Shown here in pieces: positions 22,336 to 35,254 of a DNA stretch of 64,000 bases (its first letter is position 1; every line of letters begins with the position of its first letter). The translations under genes and the position numbers were made by a program. The notes under the pieces are model-generated. The model worked only from the letters and a program-made list of their open reading frames with translations. It ran no database searches and was not told where the DNA came from. Source of the DNA: Daucus carota subsp. sativus (lineage: Eukaryota; Streptophyta; Magnoliopsida; Apiales; Apiaceae); the NCBI RefSeq assembly GCF_001625215.2, contig NC_030389.2, positions 33,035,454 through 33,099,453 on the forward strand. Direction: 5' to 3'.

Positions 22336-23720
22336 TCAGACGCTTTTCCTATATACTTCGAGGTTAAATTTACGCTTAGAACCTGCATTGTTGAAAACAC
22401 AAATGTCACCTGTCATCAGTTCCAAATCTTTCCACAACACCGACCATCCACTAAGTAGTTCAACCCTATTAGTTCGCTTCTTGAGAACCACATTCCAGCT
22501 CTTTAGGCCATGGCGTATTTTTAGAGCTTCACCTTCAACCACATTTTTGGTTGCATTCTTGAACTTGACAGGTATAGTCTGTGTATTTAGATTAATGTTA
22601 CAGTCTCAAAATCAGAAATAAAGACATGAATACGATAAATGCATAGTTTGTCCACTGCAAAAACTTACCACACCAAAATCATAATCTTGAAGATGAGATT
22701 GCTTGATTTCAACTTCAAAAAACAGACCAGCATCCTCTAAAAGCCATAAACTGATTTCAGATGAAAATAATCATATGAAAAAAAATAAAGGGAAGAAAAC
22801 AGTCGGCAATTGTCACATCTTAAAAAAAGTAAATCTTACTGCATGAAGGTTTAGGCATACAATCCTTTCCAAAAGCATGGACAACAAACATATCACCTCC
22901 GGTGTATGTGAAGAGCAAAATATCACCGATTGATACATCATAAAACCTATAAACTTTCTGTAGTCCTCTTATCGTGCCATTGACAATATCAAAAGAACCA
23001 GAGATTAAACTACCATCACTGAGAAGGAACCTTATTCCAGAACGAAGTTTACTACCAAACTTCTCAATAAGATCTTCAGACAGTTTCTGAATAAATATAT
23101 AAATAATTCAATACAAACTCAGAGGCAACGAATCAAACAGATGAGAATGATTTAGTAGCAGTTATAAAATTCATACCAAAGGACTCCATTTGCTAGATAT
23201 TTTCCCAAAAATTCGGATAAACATGCATTCAAAGGAGTTATTTCTTCCTGGATATAAATAATGTTAGCGGTGGGTATTCAATTTGACAATTGAAAACAGG
23301 GTAAGAAATCATACCAGTCATACTATGGAGAACACAGCCAACATCTAATAGAAACACTTGAAAAACGGCTCCCCCTAGGTACTTAAATAAAAAAAATTGA
23401 CATTCTTTGGCGAGCAACTTTGCCAAAAGACCATGCATGTCGGAAAAACATCCATCCTCTTTTGAATATTTCACTGCAAAGTTAAACCCTTCCATAGTCT
23501 TCACATTTACCATCTCAGGCAAAGAATCCCCAAATAGATCAACAAAACCACGTGGAAGACGCTGAGAAAAGAAAAATATTTACTTAAAATTGTAACACAC
23601 AAGGGAATAAGTTGGATTTCAAAAACATCAGAAGAGTACCAGTTTGTCCGGAAGAGTTCCACGGGGAAAGAAAATTAGGGCTTTCAAGAACATAAAGGGA
23701 ACCTTCAAATCAGAGTCCAT
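22336..23720 (-). CDS. REM-type B3 domain protein, three B3 domains
   Basis: Six exons, 23720-23640, 23561-23315, 23247-23177, 23086-22840, 22736-22669 and 22578-22336, give 318 residues. B3 domain 1 covers about residues 10-105 (FLKALIFFPRGTLPDKLRLP, then RGFVDLFGDSLPEMVNV), domain 2 about 115-210 (CMFIRIFGKISSKWSPLKLS, ending SIGDILLFTYTGG), domain 3 about 220-315 (FFEVEIKQSHLQDYDFGVTIPVKF, ending LMTGDICVFNNAG). The intron after the first strand of each domain recurs, as in REM genes generally. A sequence-specific DNA-binding function is inferred from the fold. Same strand as the REM genes at 1 and 3580, with the RPA-like cluster between them. Confidence 0.88.
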
Positions 23721-24830
23721 ACCTGAAGGAAGATAAACCAGTTTATAAAAAAATGGATGTATTACAAATTGCTTGATTAAGATACACATAAAAGGAAAAA
23801 GATCAACCCTATCAGAGCTTTGCTCATTTGCATTACCTTGACATATAAAGAAAAAGGAAGACTCGTGCGCATCAATAATGATTCAACAAAAGCGTTATGA
23901 ATCATTTATGGACAGCAGGCAAAAAAGTATATTTATGTCTCCATGTTGCTCTTTCCAAGAATTAGAGTAGATACTAAAAGTCAACAACAAATCTTAACAA
24001 GCACCCATCGATTTTTTCCTTTTTTCACCATCATTTCAATCTTTTATTTTGTACATACTTTTATTTAAAAACTAATTCGAACTACAAAATATTCAAAATC
24101 ATATGAGAAATCTTTTTTTTATGTATTTACTTATAATTTCATCTAAAAAGGATGAATATGGCTAGAAATTTCACCTTCCAACTCCATTTCACTGTTACAA
24201 TCAATGGTTTTTAATTACCCGTCACAAAAAAATTAATCTATTTCATTGACAACGTCCTAACAAAATTGAAAGTATTCAACTAAACTACACAGAGGCATTG
24301 ATTGGAATAAAATTAATATATTTTCCTCAATGAACAAAAAACAAAAAAAAAAAATTTAGAACCGAAATAAAAACAAATCTCTGTTCAACATTTAAGCTCG
24401 CGGCAGCGGGCACCATCCTAGTTCAAATAATTACTACATATATTCATTTAATGATTTATATTCCAAGGCATTCTTGATCGTTGACTTGTTCACAAGTAGA
24501 AGAAAAAACCCGCAAATGTATTAACCCAACAGGACCACAAATCTATCTCGTTACTAATCAATCAAGTTGGCAAGTTGCAAACCTTCAACATCAGAAAAGA
24601 TTACCAATACTGCACTTTGAATGCGAAAGAAATAATATTTAATAAGCTTCTATGTTTCTAATTTATCGAAAATTAAACATTGTAAACAGGTAAATATTCT
24701 CACCTTTATATGTAAGCGCCTGTCATATTCATACTACACCGAGTTTTCCATACACTGCAGAAGAGTCCATAAGTGATGTAGACTATTAAATCAAAACATT
24801 CCTTGCCTCTTCCCCCACCATATTAATATA
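23721..24830. other. intergenic, no gene seen
   Basis: Upstream region of the REM gene. AT-rich, with no coding-like frame or recognised repeat ends. Confidence 0.5.
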
Positions 24831-25142
24831 ATCCCTCCGTCCCAATCATTTGTATACAAATGGTTGGGACACGGAGACCAAGAAAAATGGTAAGAAATGA
24901 GTAAAGTTAGATGAAAAGTAGGTAAAGTGGTGGGACCCATTTATTTTTAATAATAGATTTGGGATAGTGGAGGAAAGTAGTGGGTGTAATAGTGTTTTTA
25001 TTATTATAAAATGAAGATAGTGGAAGAAAGTAGTGGGTGTAATAGTATTTTATATTATAAAAATTTACTATTTATGGTATGTATACAATTGATGAGACGT
25101 CCCAAAAAGGAAACTGTATACAATTCATTGGGACGGAGGGAG
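24831..25142. mobile_element. Stowaway MITE, 312 bp
   Basis: Left end ATCCCTCCGTCCCAATCATT and right end TTGGGACGGAGGGAG are inverted copies, flanked by the TA target duplication. No coding capacity. Confidence 0.9.
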
Positions 25143-25631
25143 TACTCAACACACCTAACTCTGTTCATCTTATTATTATAAACAGAGTCAAGCAAAGGCA
25201 GGGACGGAAGCAAAAATCAAAAGTCGGGATTAATCTATACAGGTGTTGAGTAAGGATTAATCGGATGATCGGAGATTAATCGGACTAAAAATCGGATATA
25301 TTATAATATTATAATAATATTTATATATTAGTTTAATTTATTTATCATTTAAGAAAATTTTATAGTGATTGATTAGATTTTAAAAATCGAATCGGAGAGG
25401 CACGTTTTGCGGTGATTAATCGACCGAATCGGGAATTTTTAGAGTCATGGAGGAAGCTGTTTCTTGAAAAGGTTTCAAATTTGTTTTCAAAAATTAAAGT
25501 CGTCCTTATATTCAAAATACAGACCAAAGATTATCAACTAAGCATTCGAGAACCATTTCGGGATCTTTAACCCTCCTATTAAAAATATATTTAAATTAAT
25601 ATATAATATATCAAGAATGCGATTCCACAGC

Positions 25632-25638
25632 TATAAAA
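25632..25638 (+). promoter_or_regulatory. TATA box of the DUF4228 gene
   Basis: TATAAAA lies 70 bases before the ATG at 25702. Confidence 0.55.
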
Positions 25639-25701
25639 ACTAGTTCAATAGTTCATTTCTATCGATCAAGGATACTCTTCTCAAACCACCTGACTGGAAC
25701 T

Positions 25702-26274
25702 ATGGGAAACCAATCCTCCTTCTGCAGTACACGGATTTCGGCTGCATCCAAAGCCTCGAAGGTGATCTTCCCCGGCGGCGAAGTGCGGCAGTTTCGCCAT
25801 CCAGTTAAGGCTGCCGAGCTCATGCTCGAGTCCCCTAACTCTTTTCTAGCGAACACAAAGTCCCTGAATGTTGGTAGAAGATTCGCAGCTCTCTCAGCTG
25901 ACGAAGATTTGGAGTTCGGGAATATTTACATTATCTTTCCGATGAAGAGGCTCAAGTCAGTGGTCACTTCGGATGATACGGATGTGCTCTTCATGGTTGC
26001 TAACCCTACAGCCAGAGCCAGTGCCAACAAAGTCAAGGTTTTGCCGGAATCTGCAGCCACTGCATTGCCAGAGAGCGAGGCTGGAGGATCGAAAACAGGC
26101 TTTGAAGAAGTCGAGGGGCTCGACACGAGTGAGTTCAAGTACAGGCTATCAGTATCGAGGTCCCGAAAGCCTGTGCTGGATACTATCACAGAAGAGCAGA
26201 GCCGGCATTCCAAATGTTTTCCGAGAGGGGTTAAGCAATCCTGCGTTAATATAGGTCCATCTTCCACTACATGA
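25702..26274 (+). CDS. DUF4228 (PADRE) domain protein
   Basis: Intronless, 190 residues. It starts MGNQSSFC, an N-myristoylation context with a nearby cysteine, which suggests membrane attachment. Residues about 18-92 are the DUF4228/PADRE domain: SKVIFPGGEVRQFRHPVKAA, then AELMLESPNSFLANTKSL, and the closing EFGNIYIIFPMKRLKS. The rest is a variable tail with a late conserved-looking patch (KPVLDTITEEQSR). Family members are plant-specific and often respond to pathogens or abiotic stress; the biochemical role is not known. The composition is more GC-rich than its surroundings, as is usual for this intronless family. Start choice is unambiguous because of the MGN motif. Confidence 0.95.
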   Translation: MGNQSSFCSTRISAASKASKVIFPGGEVRQFRHPVKAAELMLESPNSFLANTKSLNVGRRFAALSADEDLEFGNIYIIFPMKRLKSVVTSDDTDVLFMVANPTARASANKVKVLPESAATALPESEAGGSKTGFEEVEGLDTSEFKYRLSVSRSRKPVLDTITEEQSRHSKCFPRGVKQSCVNIGPSSTT

Positions 26275-27583
26275 CTACAACCATGGGGACTTCAGCACTT
26301 CACAATACAAAGCTCGAATTCTGGGGGACTGCGAGTCTTAAAGACAACTAAAGGCGACGCTCACAGCTTCCATACTTTTCCATGTATGTTGTATAAAGAG
26401 AATTTGGCAATGTTATAGAATATAGAATGTCCAGACTTTACAAACATGTATGATTTAAGCCATCCATACCCTGTATAACAAGGTGCAACATTCTTACAAG
26501 ATAGTACTATTACATGTAAAAAATCAAAGTAACACTTATTTTAATATAGGAGTATGCAAATATTCCATAAAGGGGCGATATTATTGGAAGATGACAACAC
26601 TGTAGCAGAAAATACATTAAACAAAACCACCAACTTGTAATTTATTAATGTGGAACACCCTTATAAGATACACCGCATCTTAAGATCCAGATTTCTACGC
26701 GAATAGCTACAGGCAAATATCTTAAGCTCCTGATTTCTAGACCAAATGAGCCCACACTACAACTTTCCTAGAAGATTCATTCACCTGAAGAGGTCTCCTC
26801 AACCCCAGTGATAATAGAACAGAAGTTCTATATCATCATAATACAGTAACAATTAAAGTAGATAAATACTCCCCATACTCGTATATACCTTTGAATTGAC
26901 AAAGTTATAATTAGTTAGTTAAAGGTCAAAACCCAAAAGAGCATACATTATCAGCAGAAGTCCTGTGCTTTGGAATAATAAAGAACCAACACACACTGTT
27001 TGAGTCTCTAATTTACAGAACCACATACATAATCATAACCACAAACTACTTCAAAGGCATCCTTCAGATACAAAAGATTCACGATTACAATTAGGCATGA
27101 CAGATAAACAAAGTTGTACGGATACACTTGATGTGCCATGTTCGTTGTGATTTCATGTAACTCATCCAAAACCTCCAAAAAAGAGTAATACGTGAATATT
27201 TGTTTGTCAGATCCAGAATTACTCAACCCAAACACTCATTTAACAGTCAGAATTACTTCAACTATGTCCACAAGTATCAAAATAATACTAACCTGTTGGG
27301 GAACTACAGGGTAAAAAGTAAACAAAGACATTGGATTTTTCAAGAAAGGTTCTAGGAAATATACAACAAGAATACTAAACAACCCTGATGAGATTACAGA
27401 AGCATATAATGGTCCCACAGTTGTCAATGGTCGAAATTCCCTATTGAAAGCATTAACATGTACAAGTTCCAACTTATCGAAGCAACAAGTGTTTGCAACA
27501 CAGCTGTTCCAGTTCATAGATTGGTGGCACAAATAAATCTACAGGGTTCTCTAGAGTATTAACATTAGTCAGTATTTGACCTT
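26275..27583. other. intergenic, 3' sides of two convergent genes
   Basis: Contains 3'UTR sequence of the DUF4228 gene and of MAF1. Minus-strand frames at 27008-27532 are hydrophobic but show no recognisable protein and no matching splice partners. Confidence 0.5.
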
Positions 27584-29981
27584 TCACATGTCCATGTCAT
27601 CAAATATTTCCCCATCTTCCTCAAAGTCACATACATCATCCAACAGAGAACCCTCAGCTACCAAGTTGCTGTCAAAATCGAAGGGCACACTGATTAATAT
27701 GATATTAGATGGTGAATATTTCAATTAGTACAGAAAAGGTAAGAGATACCTTATACAGCTAAATCGAAAGCTAACAACACGCTTAAGCTTTCTATTATAG
27801 AAGAAGAATGTGAATGCCCATCTGAAAAAAATTACACATACCAGTTACAATGGTAGTAAATTAATGCTAATTAAGTGATAGTGATACAAGTGTCATACAT
27901 GGCTCCACTTTCTAGGAATGGATCGGCTTCAGAATCTGGATTGAAGCTGTAGATTTCACATTCTTCTAGTTTCACCACCTGTATGAATACATGACAAATT
28001 GCCAATCAACAGATGCCATGTTGCTAAGTAATAGCTTTCGCTTTCCATTCAAGTAACCTCACCTCATCTAAAGCCTTGTGTAAGGTAGACAGCAAAGAAC
28101 TGCCCTCATTTTCCTCTGCCCAGTCCTGTAACCACCAACGGAAAGAAGAAGCATAAACAAAACTCCAATTATATTTAGCAGTCTGGATAGTTAATCTGAT
28201 AAATTTTGCCTTCTCTGCAGTGCATTATGTTCACAAAAACTAAGACTGTGTTCACTTGGATGAATGGAAAGAAGTGAGAATGGAATGAAATTTATATTCT
28301 TGTTCAGGGAAATTGGGGGAAATGTTTATAAGTTCTATTCCTTCTTTCATTCCATTCCAAGCTATTTGAACTATAATTCTAACCCACATGTTTGAAAGAA
28401 ATTCTCCATCTCATCTCTTCATCATTTTTCCACAATCCTCATCATAGAAACTTCATACTCCTTCATGTTCATTCACTAATACATATTTTCTTCATAAAAT
28501 TTGTTATAATTTTTCATTCCATCACACCAAGTGAACACAACCTATGTATTATAACAGTCTAAGAGATTATTACAGTCACAGACTACTAGTTCATAATGAG
28601 AAATAGTGTTGCACCAAACTTGTGTGAAATGAGTAAATATATATATACATATGAAGAAAACTGGGAAAATGAAAAAGCAATTATAATCATGCTCCTCCAG
28701 AATTGTAATCTCAGATATATGGGGACATGAACTGTACTAGAGAAGAGGGAGGGAGGTGTACATAGAATGAGAGGGGGAGAAAACAGTACCTTGGCAGCAT
28801 CAAACATGTAGACTTCAAAAACCTGCTTAAAATTGTCCCAAGTTTCCTCTGTGAAGAACTGGTGAGCTTTTACAGCACTGACAAACCGCAAAATATGTAC
28901 ACAACGTTGTGAAAAGAGCAAATAAAGTTATGACCCATTCCTTTATTAGTAGCAGACCATCTGGTGGTATTAAATATAAGTAACAGACAACCAACTTTGG
29001 ATAGCTGAGGGAAATGGAGAGACTTGAACTCTCAGCTCTTATAAGAGCGACAGTTCAATAGACTGTCTGTCAAACCATTTGACAACACTCCCGACATAAT
29101 TAGGGGTGGACTATATAGCAGGTTGCCATGTCGCCCGGAAGCTGACAGTGGCATTACCCATAATCCCCCCATAACATTTGTAAAGTACAGTTACCTGAAG
29201 TCATAATCCGGATACATGTGATAGAGTGTAAGAACAAGATAAATCAACATCTTCCGGCTGGACAAAATATAAGAGAGAGTTACACAAAGAAAAATGAATG
29301 CTCTTCAGAGACCCAATAGTATGGTTATCACCTGGATCTACAGGTCAAATATTCAACTGGAGAGGAAGAGTCGCTATCAGCAGATTTTCCAAGATAATCT
29401 AGAATCTAGCACAGAAAAAAAATATTATACGATTCTGAGGGCAGAATGTGATGAAAATAGTTTTTTTATAACCAGCATTTTAGAGTGCTGGTCCCTGAAG
29501 GAAGAACTGTTTCGTTACGTGAAAAATACAATTTTAATAAAATGAAATATGGAAAAGTTTTTAAACAGAAAAAAATCATGCATAATGAGTTCTACCTCAT
29601 TCTCCAAACTGAAAGATAACTTCTTATCTGATCCAGTATGTTTGCCTATGAAAAGAAAAGAACACCACTTATATCTCCTTCAATCTAGATTAATAGCATA
29701 AATACTTGACACAAAAAGCATGTCCCACTCACAAGAGTAGGCTTCAAGGCATCCTCTTATGGTTCGCTCTCCAAGGTTTACTCGACTTAAGAAGTCATTG
29801 ATTCTAGAAGAAATAAACCATATTAATCCCCAAACACGTTCACGGAATTTGTGAGTAAACAAACGACCGCAATTTTTATAAAAGAATGTGCATAGTTTCA
29901 GGGGTCTATTATACAATTTTTGTCAGATAGCATAAAATGCTAAAATTACCGATCAAGAGCAGTGTATTCCAGGTACTTCAT
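27584..29981 (-). CDS. MAF1: MAF1, repressor of RNA polymerase III transcription
   Basis: Ten exons join in frame on the minus strand: 29981-29950, 29803-29733, 29645-29596, 29405-29332, 29257-29195, 28877-28790, 28125-28063, 27978-27899, 27821-27750 and 27689-27584, giving 232 residues. The start MKYLEYTALDRINDFLSRVN and the blocks CLEAYSCKHTGSDKKL, MYPDYDFSAVKAHQFFTEE, EIYSFNPDSEADPF and IWAFTFFFYNRKLKRVVSF are the conserved MAF1 boxes, and the acidic tail ends DDMDM. MAF1 is the TOR-regulated nuclear repressor that binds pol III and blocks tRNA and 5S transcription. Length matches plant orthologues. Upstream there is a probable 5'UTR exon at about 32351-32410 joined to the acceptor at about 30046. 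Intron 6 carries a MITE and intron 5 a SINE-like segment. Confidence 0.96.
28246..28541. mobile_element. MITE in MAF1 intron
   Basis: Inverted ends TGTGTTCACTTGG and CCAAGTGAACACA enclose about 300 bp of A/T-rich sequence with GGAATG/CATTCC motifs repeated inversely. The type is likely hAT; no clear target duplication was found. Confidence 0.6.
28980..29095 (-). mobile_element. possible tRNA-derived SINE fragment
   Basis: On the minus strand, GTGTTGTCAAATGGTTTGACAG resembles a pol III A-box region and GAGTTCAAGTCTC, about 60 bases on, resembles a B-box. They lie in the MAF1 intron between exons 5 and 6. The 3' end and target duplications could not be identified. Confidence 0.4.
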
Positions 29982-30384
29982 TATAGAAAACAACCAAAAA
30001 ATACTTCAATATATTTGACACCCGACTCCACAAATTATAAGTTCCTGCAGAAAAAGAAAACATCTATCATAATTTGAATTCAAATATAACATGGCATAAG
30101 ACTGGCACTACATCTACCATAGTAAACATGTAGCATACAGAAGATAGCCAACTCTTGGGCTTGTTATAAACTTCAAAATTATGAGACATGACTTATACAA
30201 ATAAAATATGCAATGAGTTCTTGAAATTTCGAACATCACATGTCAAACAGGAATAGAAGATCTTATACCTAATAACATGATATTATTAGGTATTAATAGT
30301 TTACTTAAGTTGTTAATACCTAAATTACATTCAAGTACCAACGCTAATCATGTTAAAAAAAACACTTACAGTGACTATATATAA

Positions 30385-30734
30385 TGGCTCTGTTTGGGAA
30401 TTAGCGGTTAATGGTTACGTGTTAGCAGATTGAATTAGATGTTTTAACTAACTCATTAAAATAGATGTCTTGACTAGCGGATTGATTTAGCGTTTTTTTT
30501 GTAAAATTGTTTAGTAAATAGCTGTTTGATTAGCTTTTTATGACACATACCAAAACCTCCAACCAAAAAGCTACTCAAAGTAGCTTTTTTAAAATTAGCT
30601 TTTTGAGCCCAAACCTCTATTTCAATCCGCTAACTATCAAACACTAACATTAGCGGATTGAAATGGTCAAACCTCTAGAACAACCCAAACCTATAATTTT
30701 ACCACAAACCCTCTAACTTCCAAACACAACCAAT
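30385..30734. mobile_element. hAT-like MITE
   Basis: Left end GGCTCTGTTTGGGAATTAGC and right end CCAAACACAACC are partly inverted, and the interior has opposing TTAGCGG / CCGCTAA motifs. No target duplication was confirmed. Confidence 0.55.
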
Positions 30735-30979
30735 GAATCTACATAACACAGATAAATTTACTTCAACAGAAGGTCTGGTGCGGTAGAAAAACTTTCAACA
30801 AACAAACCAATTTTATGTTAACACTATATACACATCACACAGAAACCTCTTAATTGATAACTATGAAATTCTACAAACAGAATTCCATACTTCATAAAAC
30901 ATTAAAGAAAAACATCAGAACTTAGCATCTATTTTCTACCATAATTTTTACGCATTCTAATCCTCGATGTACAAATATA

Positions 30980-31272
30980 CTCCCTCCGTCTCAATTTACA
31001 TGTCCTTTTTGAAAAAAATATTTGTCTGAAAATACTTGTCCCTCTCTCTTTCAAAGCAATGTTTTAAATGGTTTTTCTATGGTGTGCCCATGGGCACACT
31101 ATAAGCACTAACTCCTATGGATTTGGTGCATTTTTATTTGTCATCTAATCATAAATAAGGATGACCCCCTGCATTTACATCAAGGATAGTCAAGGAAATT
31201 AAATACCCAACTAACATTTTCTTAAGATGCGTAATTTTTTCAAAAGGAACATGTAAATTGGAACGGAGGGAG
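30980..31272. mobile_element. Stowaway MITE with an inserted fragment
   Basis: Ends CTCCCTCCGTCTCAATTTACATG and CATGTAAATTGGAACGGAGGGAG are inverted and flanked by TA. Inside, from about 31065, is a truncated copy of the element found whole at 49360-49551 (TTTTTCTATGGTGTGCCCAT). Confidence 0.85.
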
Positions 31273-31299
31273 TAATACACAAGCACACACACACCAAAT

Positions 31300-32330
31300 T
31301 TACCAAGTTATTGTAATTTCAAGTTTCAACTTCACGAAATCCTCTATAAACTAACTTCCATTACACGATTAATAGTCCTTTCATTTGATCAAGTTGCTAC
31401 TACTACAAGAGTAATATCTAACATGGAGAAATATTAACTGCACGTCATTTAATCAAATACACAACAAATAGACATTAATTGCACATAACTAACAACAGTT
31501 ACAAGATCTCAATCACAAGACAACTAACTACAAACACACACGCAATTAAATTAAAAAAAAAAAATCATCTCGCGTCTACATTACACACATACATACAACA
31601 TATACATAGAACATATTACATATCCACACATAACAACACAACTGCCCATGAAAACCATGTTTACATGCATCCTTTCCCCATCTCATCTCAAATTACGTAA
31701 CAAAATATACAATTCACCACCAATATTCCAAATCCAGAACAACACTCTCTGCTATCAAATTAAGACTTAAACCAGGCTGAGAAGTTCCCCCTTCTCCAGA
31801 GTAACAAACAGAACTCAGCCTCTCCCCATCATAAACTCCACAAATGCGAATATTGACTTTCAAACAAAACCCGACAATAGTTCTGTTTTACGCACCTAAA
31901 AAACACGAGAGCTCTAATCCTCAACACAGAAGCATCACACACGCGCACGCACCGACAGCATATTAACATAGTTCTTGTAAATTCAAGTTTCAAGATCACG
32001 AAATCCCGTACAAACTAACTTCCATTACTCGATTAATACTCCTTTCGTTTAATTAACTTTCTACAACTACAGACTACAGTACTAATCTCTAAAATGAATT
32101 AATATTAATATTAATTCCACATCATATAACCAATTTAACATCATTTAATCAATTCAACATCAAATCAGCATTAATTACGCATAATTAACAACAACACTCA
32201 CAAGATCTCGCTCACAAGATAACTAAAAACAACACAACAGCTATATCACACAATAAAATCAACAAATAAAACACATATCATCTCAGATCTACACTACACG
32301 CACGCAACATATACATACAACTATACACAC
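31300..32330. repeat. duplicated A/C-rich segment in the MAF1 leader intron
   Basis: About 330-360 bases starting near 31300 recur, diverged, near 31965-32330; landmarks ACGAAATCC, ACTAACTTCCATTAC, ACAAGATCTC and CAACATATACATA occur in the same order. The distal part also recurs at 43330-43560 and 48361-48600 upstream of the SABATH copies. Confidence 0.7.
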
Positions 32331-33617
32331 AGAACTGTTCAACAAAATTACCTGGAGAGGTTACAAGTGACAATTGTGTTGATGATGATGTATAGATACA
32401 GAATTTTGTGTGTAGAGTTTGTAATTGTGCTTAGCAGATGATGAGTCTTTTTAGTTTATCTGTAGTTTTATTTATTTATTTGTTTCTGATTTGAAATAAA
32501 GATAATGTGAGGACAGCTGTTGAGGTGTGCTTGTTCTTATCCGATTTCACGGAGTTTGAGACAAGACCACGTTTCTATAGGCGAGTGTTTTGGCAGTTTT
32601 GCTACTCTTATTCGAAAAAATTTGTAATAAATGTGAAAACAATACTTGAGATTATATAAGTAATTTTTTCATATATTTCCTGTTTATAAGTTTAATATTA
32701 TTATGAATTAAATTTGAATTGCTGATTAATACAGAATTATTTTGAATTAAATAAAGGATTAAATATCACTTTGGTCACTGGAGTGAGTTTCATGTATCAA
32801 TTGTTTCATCAGTTTGAACGAGGTCTCATCTGTCTCACTTTAGTAATGAGTATCCCATTAAACTGACTTTTTAACCTAACGGAAAAGATGACGGTGATGA
32901 CTTGGCGCTGAGCTGTAGTGTAGGTGGCAATCCAGGTGTTCACATACAAATTTAATATAAAAATAAACTAATTAAAAACTAAAAACAACGTAAACAAAAA
33001 TATTCATTTTCTCTTTAAGAGCAACTCTAATGCAATGCTATACTTGATTCTATTGCTATATTATAACATCAAATGTAAAAAAACTCAACTTCAAAGGGGT
33101 GCTATATTCGGATGCATTCATGCATAGATGCATTCTTGGTTCTATATTTGAAACCAAGGATGGATCCATCCATGTTGCCACATCATCAATAACTAGAAAT
33201 TGGAAAGTCTTTGTTGAGATATTTAATAAAATTTATAGAAGTTAGGTAAAAGTTAATGAGTTGGTTAAATTTGAAACTAGTTATAGAACTTAGCATTGGA
33301 GTGCAAGTTTTATTTTAGCACAAAAAAACACTTTTTGGTGCTATATTAGAGCAAGTCCAATGCTAAACTCAAAATGGATGTAGCTATTGCTAAAATTTGA
33401 AATCAAAAAGTAGATTCTGATGCTAAAATTATTTTCATGCTCCAATGCATGGTTTTAAAATAGCACCAAGGAGAAGTAAAATTGACTAACTTCTTAACCA
33501 CCTCACTTTATTTTATAAATATATTTGACACCTACCTATTTGTCTCCTGCCTTCCCCATCAGAGTGTATTAACTATCATTCTAGCATTCTTGGTCATTTC
33601 GAATCCAAAGTATTAAG

Positions 33618-34903
33618 ATGAGTAGTTTAAAAAAAAGAATAATGAGAGGAGATTTTGATGAGAATTCTTCTGATGAAGAGGAGAATATCCTCTTGCAGAT
33701 GGTAACTATGAGTTCTAATCAACAAAATCAACAAGAACATGGTCATGTTGGTTCTGTAGTTGGACGAGCTTTTATCTGTCGTGACAGGGCCGCCGCCGAT
33801 GAACGTATCTACACAGATTACTTCTCAACATATCCTCTATTTGGCGAAAAATTATTTCGTAGAAGATTTCGCGTGCCAAAGCCCTTGTTTGAGAGGATCT
33901 TAGTACAACTTCAAGACCACGACAATTATTTCAAATTAAAGTATGATGCAGTTGGGGCTACTGGTTTATCAGACATCCAGAAGATGACGGCATCGTTGAG
34001 GATGCTTGCTTATGGAACACCGGCGGATAGTGTTGATGAGTATGTTAAAATTGGAAAGAGCACAACTATAGAATCGCTTAAGAAATTCTGCAGAGGAGTT
34101 GTAAGTATCTTTAAATCAGAGTACTTAAGATCTCCAAATGAAGCTGATATCACAAGACTTCTACATGTGGCTGAAGCTCGTGGATTTCCTGGAATGCTCG
34201 GTAGTTTGGACTGTATGCACTGTCAGTGGGATAAATGCCCAACTGCTTACCATGGAATGTACACTGGACATGTCCATAAACCCTCCATCATACTTGAAGT
34301 TGTTGCTTCATATGATTTGTGGACTTGGCATGCCTTCTTCGGAATGCCTGGGTCTTTTAACGATATCAATGTACTTGACCAGTCCAATTTATTTGATGAA
34401 CTTCACTCCGATTGCGCTCCTCCTGCCAAGTTTATAATCAATGATCGTCACTATGACATGGGTTACTACCTTGTAGATGGTATATATCCCAAGTGGGCAA
34501 CTATAGTCCAAACTATTAGAGAGCCGAGTGACCGAAAAAAGCTCATTTTGCAAAGATGCAGGAGGCATATCGTAAAGATGTTGAGAGAGCATTTGGCGTT
34601 TTACAAGCCCGCTTTGCTATTGTAAAAGGACCAGCTCGTTTCTGGGACCAGGAAGATTTATATTGCATTATGCAAACATGTGTCATTCTGCATAACATGA
34701 TAATCGAACATCAACATGACGAAGAAGATGATGAAGCAACTGAATTACTTCATGAGAGACCACTAAATATTTGACGAGAGCGGACATCCACTTTTTCTCA
34801 ATTCCTTGCTCGTAACAAAACGATACGATCTACTAATATGTATCATCAACTTCGCAATGATCTTGTTGAACATTTATGGGCCCGTCAAGGAGAAGAGCAA
34901 TAA
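33618..34903 (+). pseudogene. PIF/Harbinger DDE transposase, frameshifted
   Basis: The first open part (33618 to about 34540) gives a plant Harbinger transposase, with the helical FRVPKPLFERI region, LDCMHCQWDKCPTAYHGMY (first catalytic Asp in LD) and MPGSFNDINVLDQS (second Asp). One A appears to be missing in the A run near 34538, after which the homologous frame continues as MQEAYRKDVERAFGVLQARF (the catalytic Glu is in VERAF) until an in-frame TGA at 34772. The homologous frame then runs on to TAA at 34901. One frameshift plus one nonsense change means it is probably inactive. No intron is needed. Full length would be about 428 residues, the usual size. Confidence 0.9.
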
Positions 34904-35254
34904 TAGTTGCATGCTCAGAGTCTGGCTGTTGTTAAATTAGTGGAATGCACAATAAAGCATAGAAAGCTTTCTTGAGGCAACGTCTGCTATAAAATTTCTA
35001 GTTAGATTATGGTGATTGACGTTTATAAAAGCGTTTCTTTTCTTTAAATCTGATTTTATAATATTGAAGCATTCCACGTCTGGAATACTTGAACATCTTT
35101 ATTTTGTTTATTTTACTCCACAATACTATATGTAGAATGAAGATGCGTTTGTAATTTCTAGTCGAGTTCATAATACAGAGATAAGCCTGTGCATACAAGA
35201 CTATATTGCATTGCATAAAAACTCATTTAATTCAACAAACTGATAACTTAAACA

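Larger units (their letters stand above)
30046..32410 (-). other. MAF1 5'UTR exon and leader intron
   Basis: The minus-strand segment near 32410-32351 ends CTCTCCAG before GTAATTTTG, a good donor. A matching acceptor TTTCTGCAG ends at about 30047, 65 bases before the MAF1 ATG. The intron of about 2.3 kb includes MITEs (30385-30734, 30980-31272) and a duplicated A/C-rich segment. The UTR exon is inferred and no start codon is affected. Confidence 0.5.

Noticed and set aside
25926..26267. 113-residue minus-strand frame
   Set aside because: Antisense to the DUF4228 coding region; open by composition only.
27008..27532. Hydrophobic minus-strand frames as a membrane protein gene
   Set aside because: No homologous blocks, no partner exons, and they lie just downstream of the MAF1 stop.
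28980..29095. tRNA gene in the MAF1 intron
   Set aside because: A- and B-box-like words are present but no cloverleaf could be drawn; called a possible SINE.
34389..34592. Minus-strand frame in the transposase
   Set aside because: Antisense shadow of the DDE domain.
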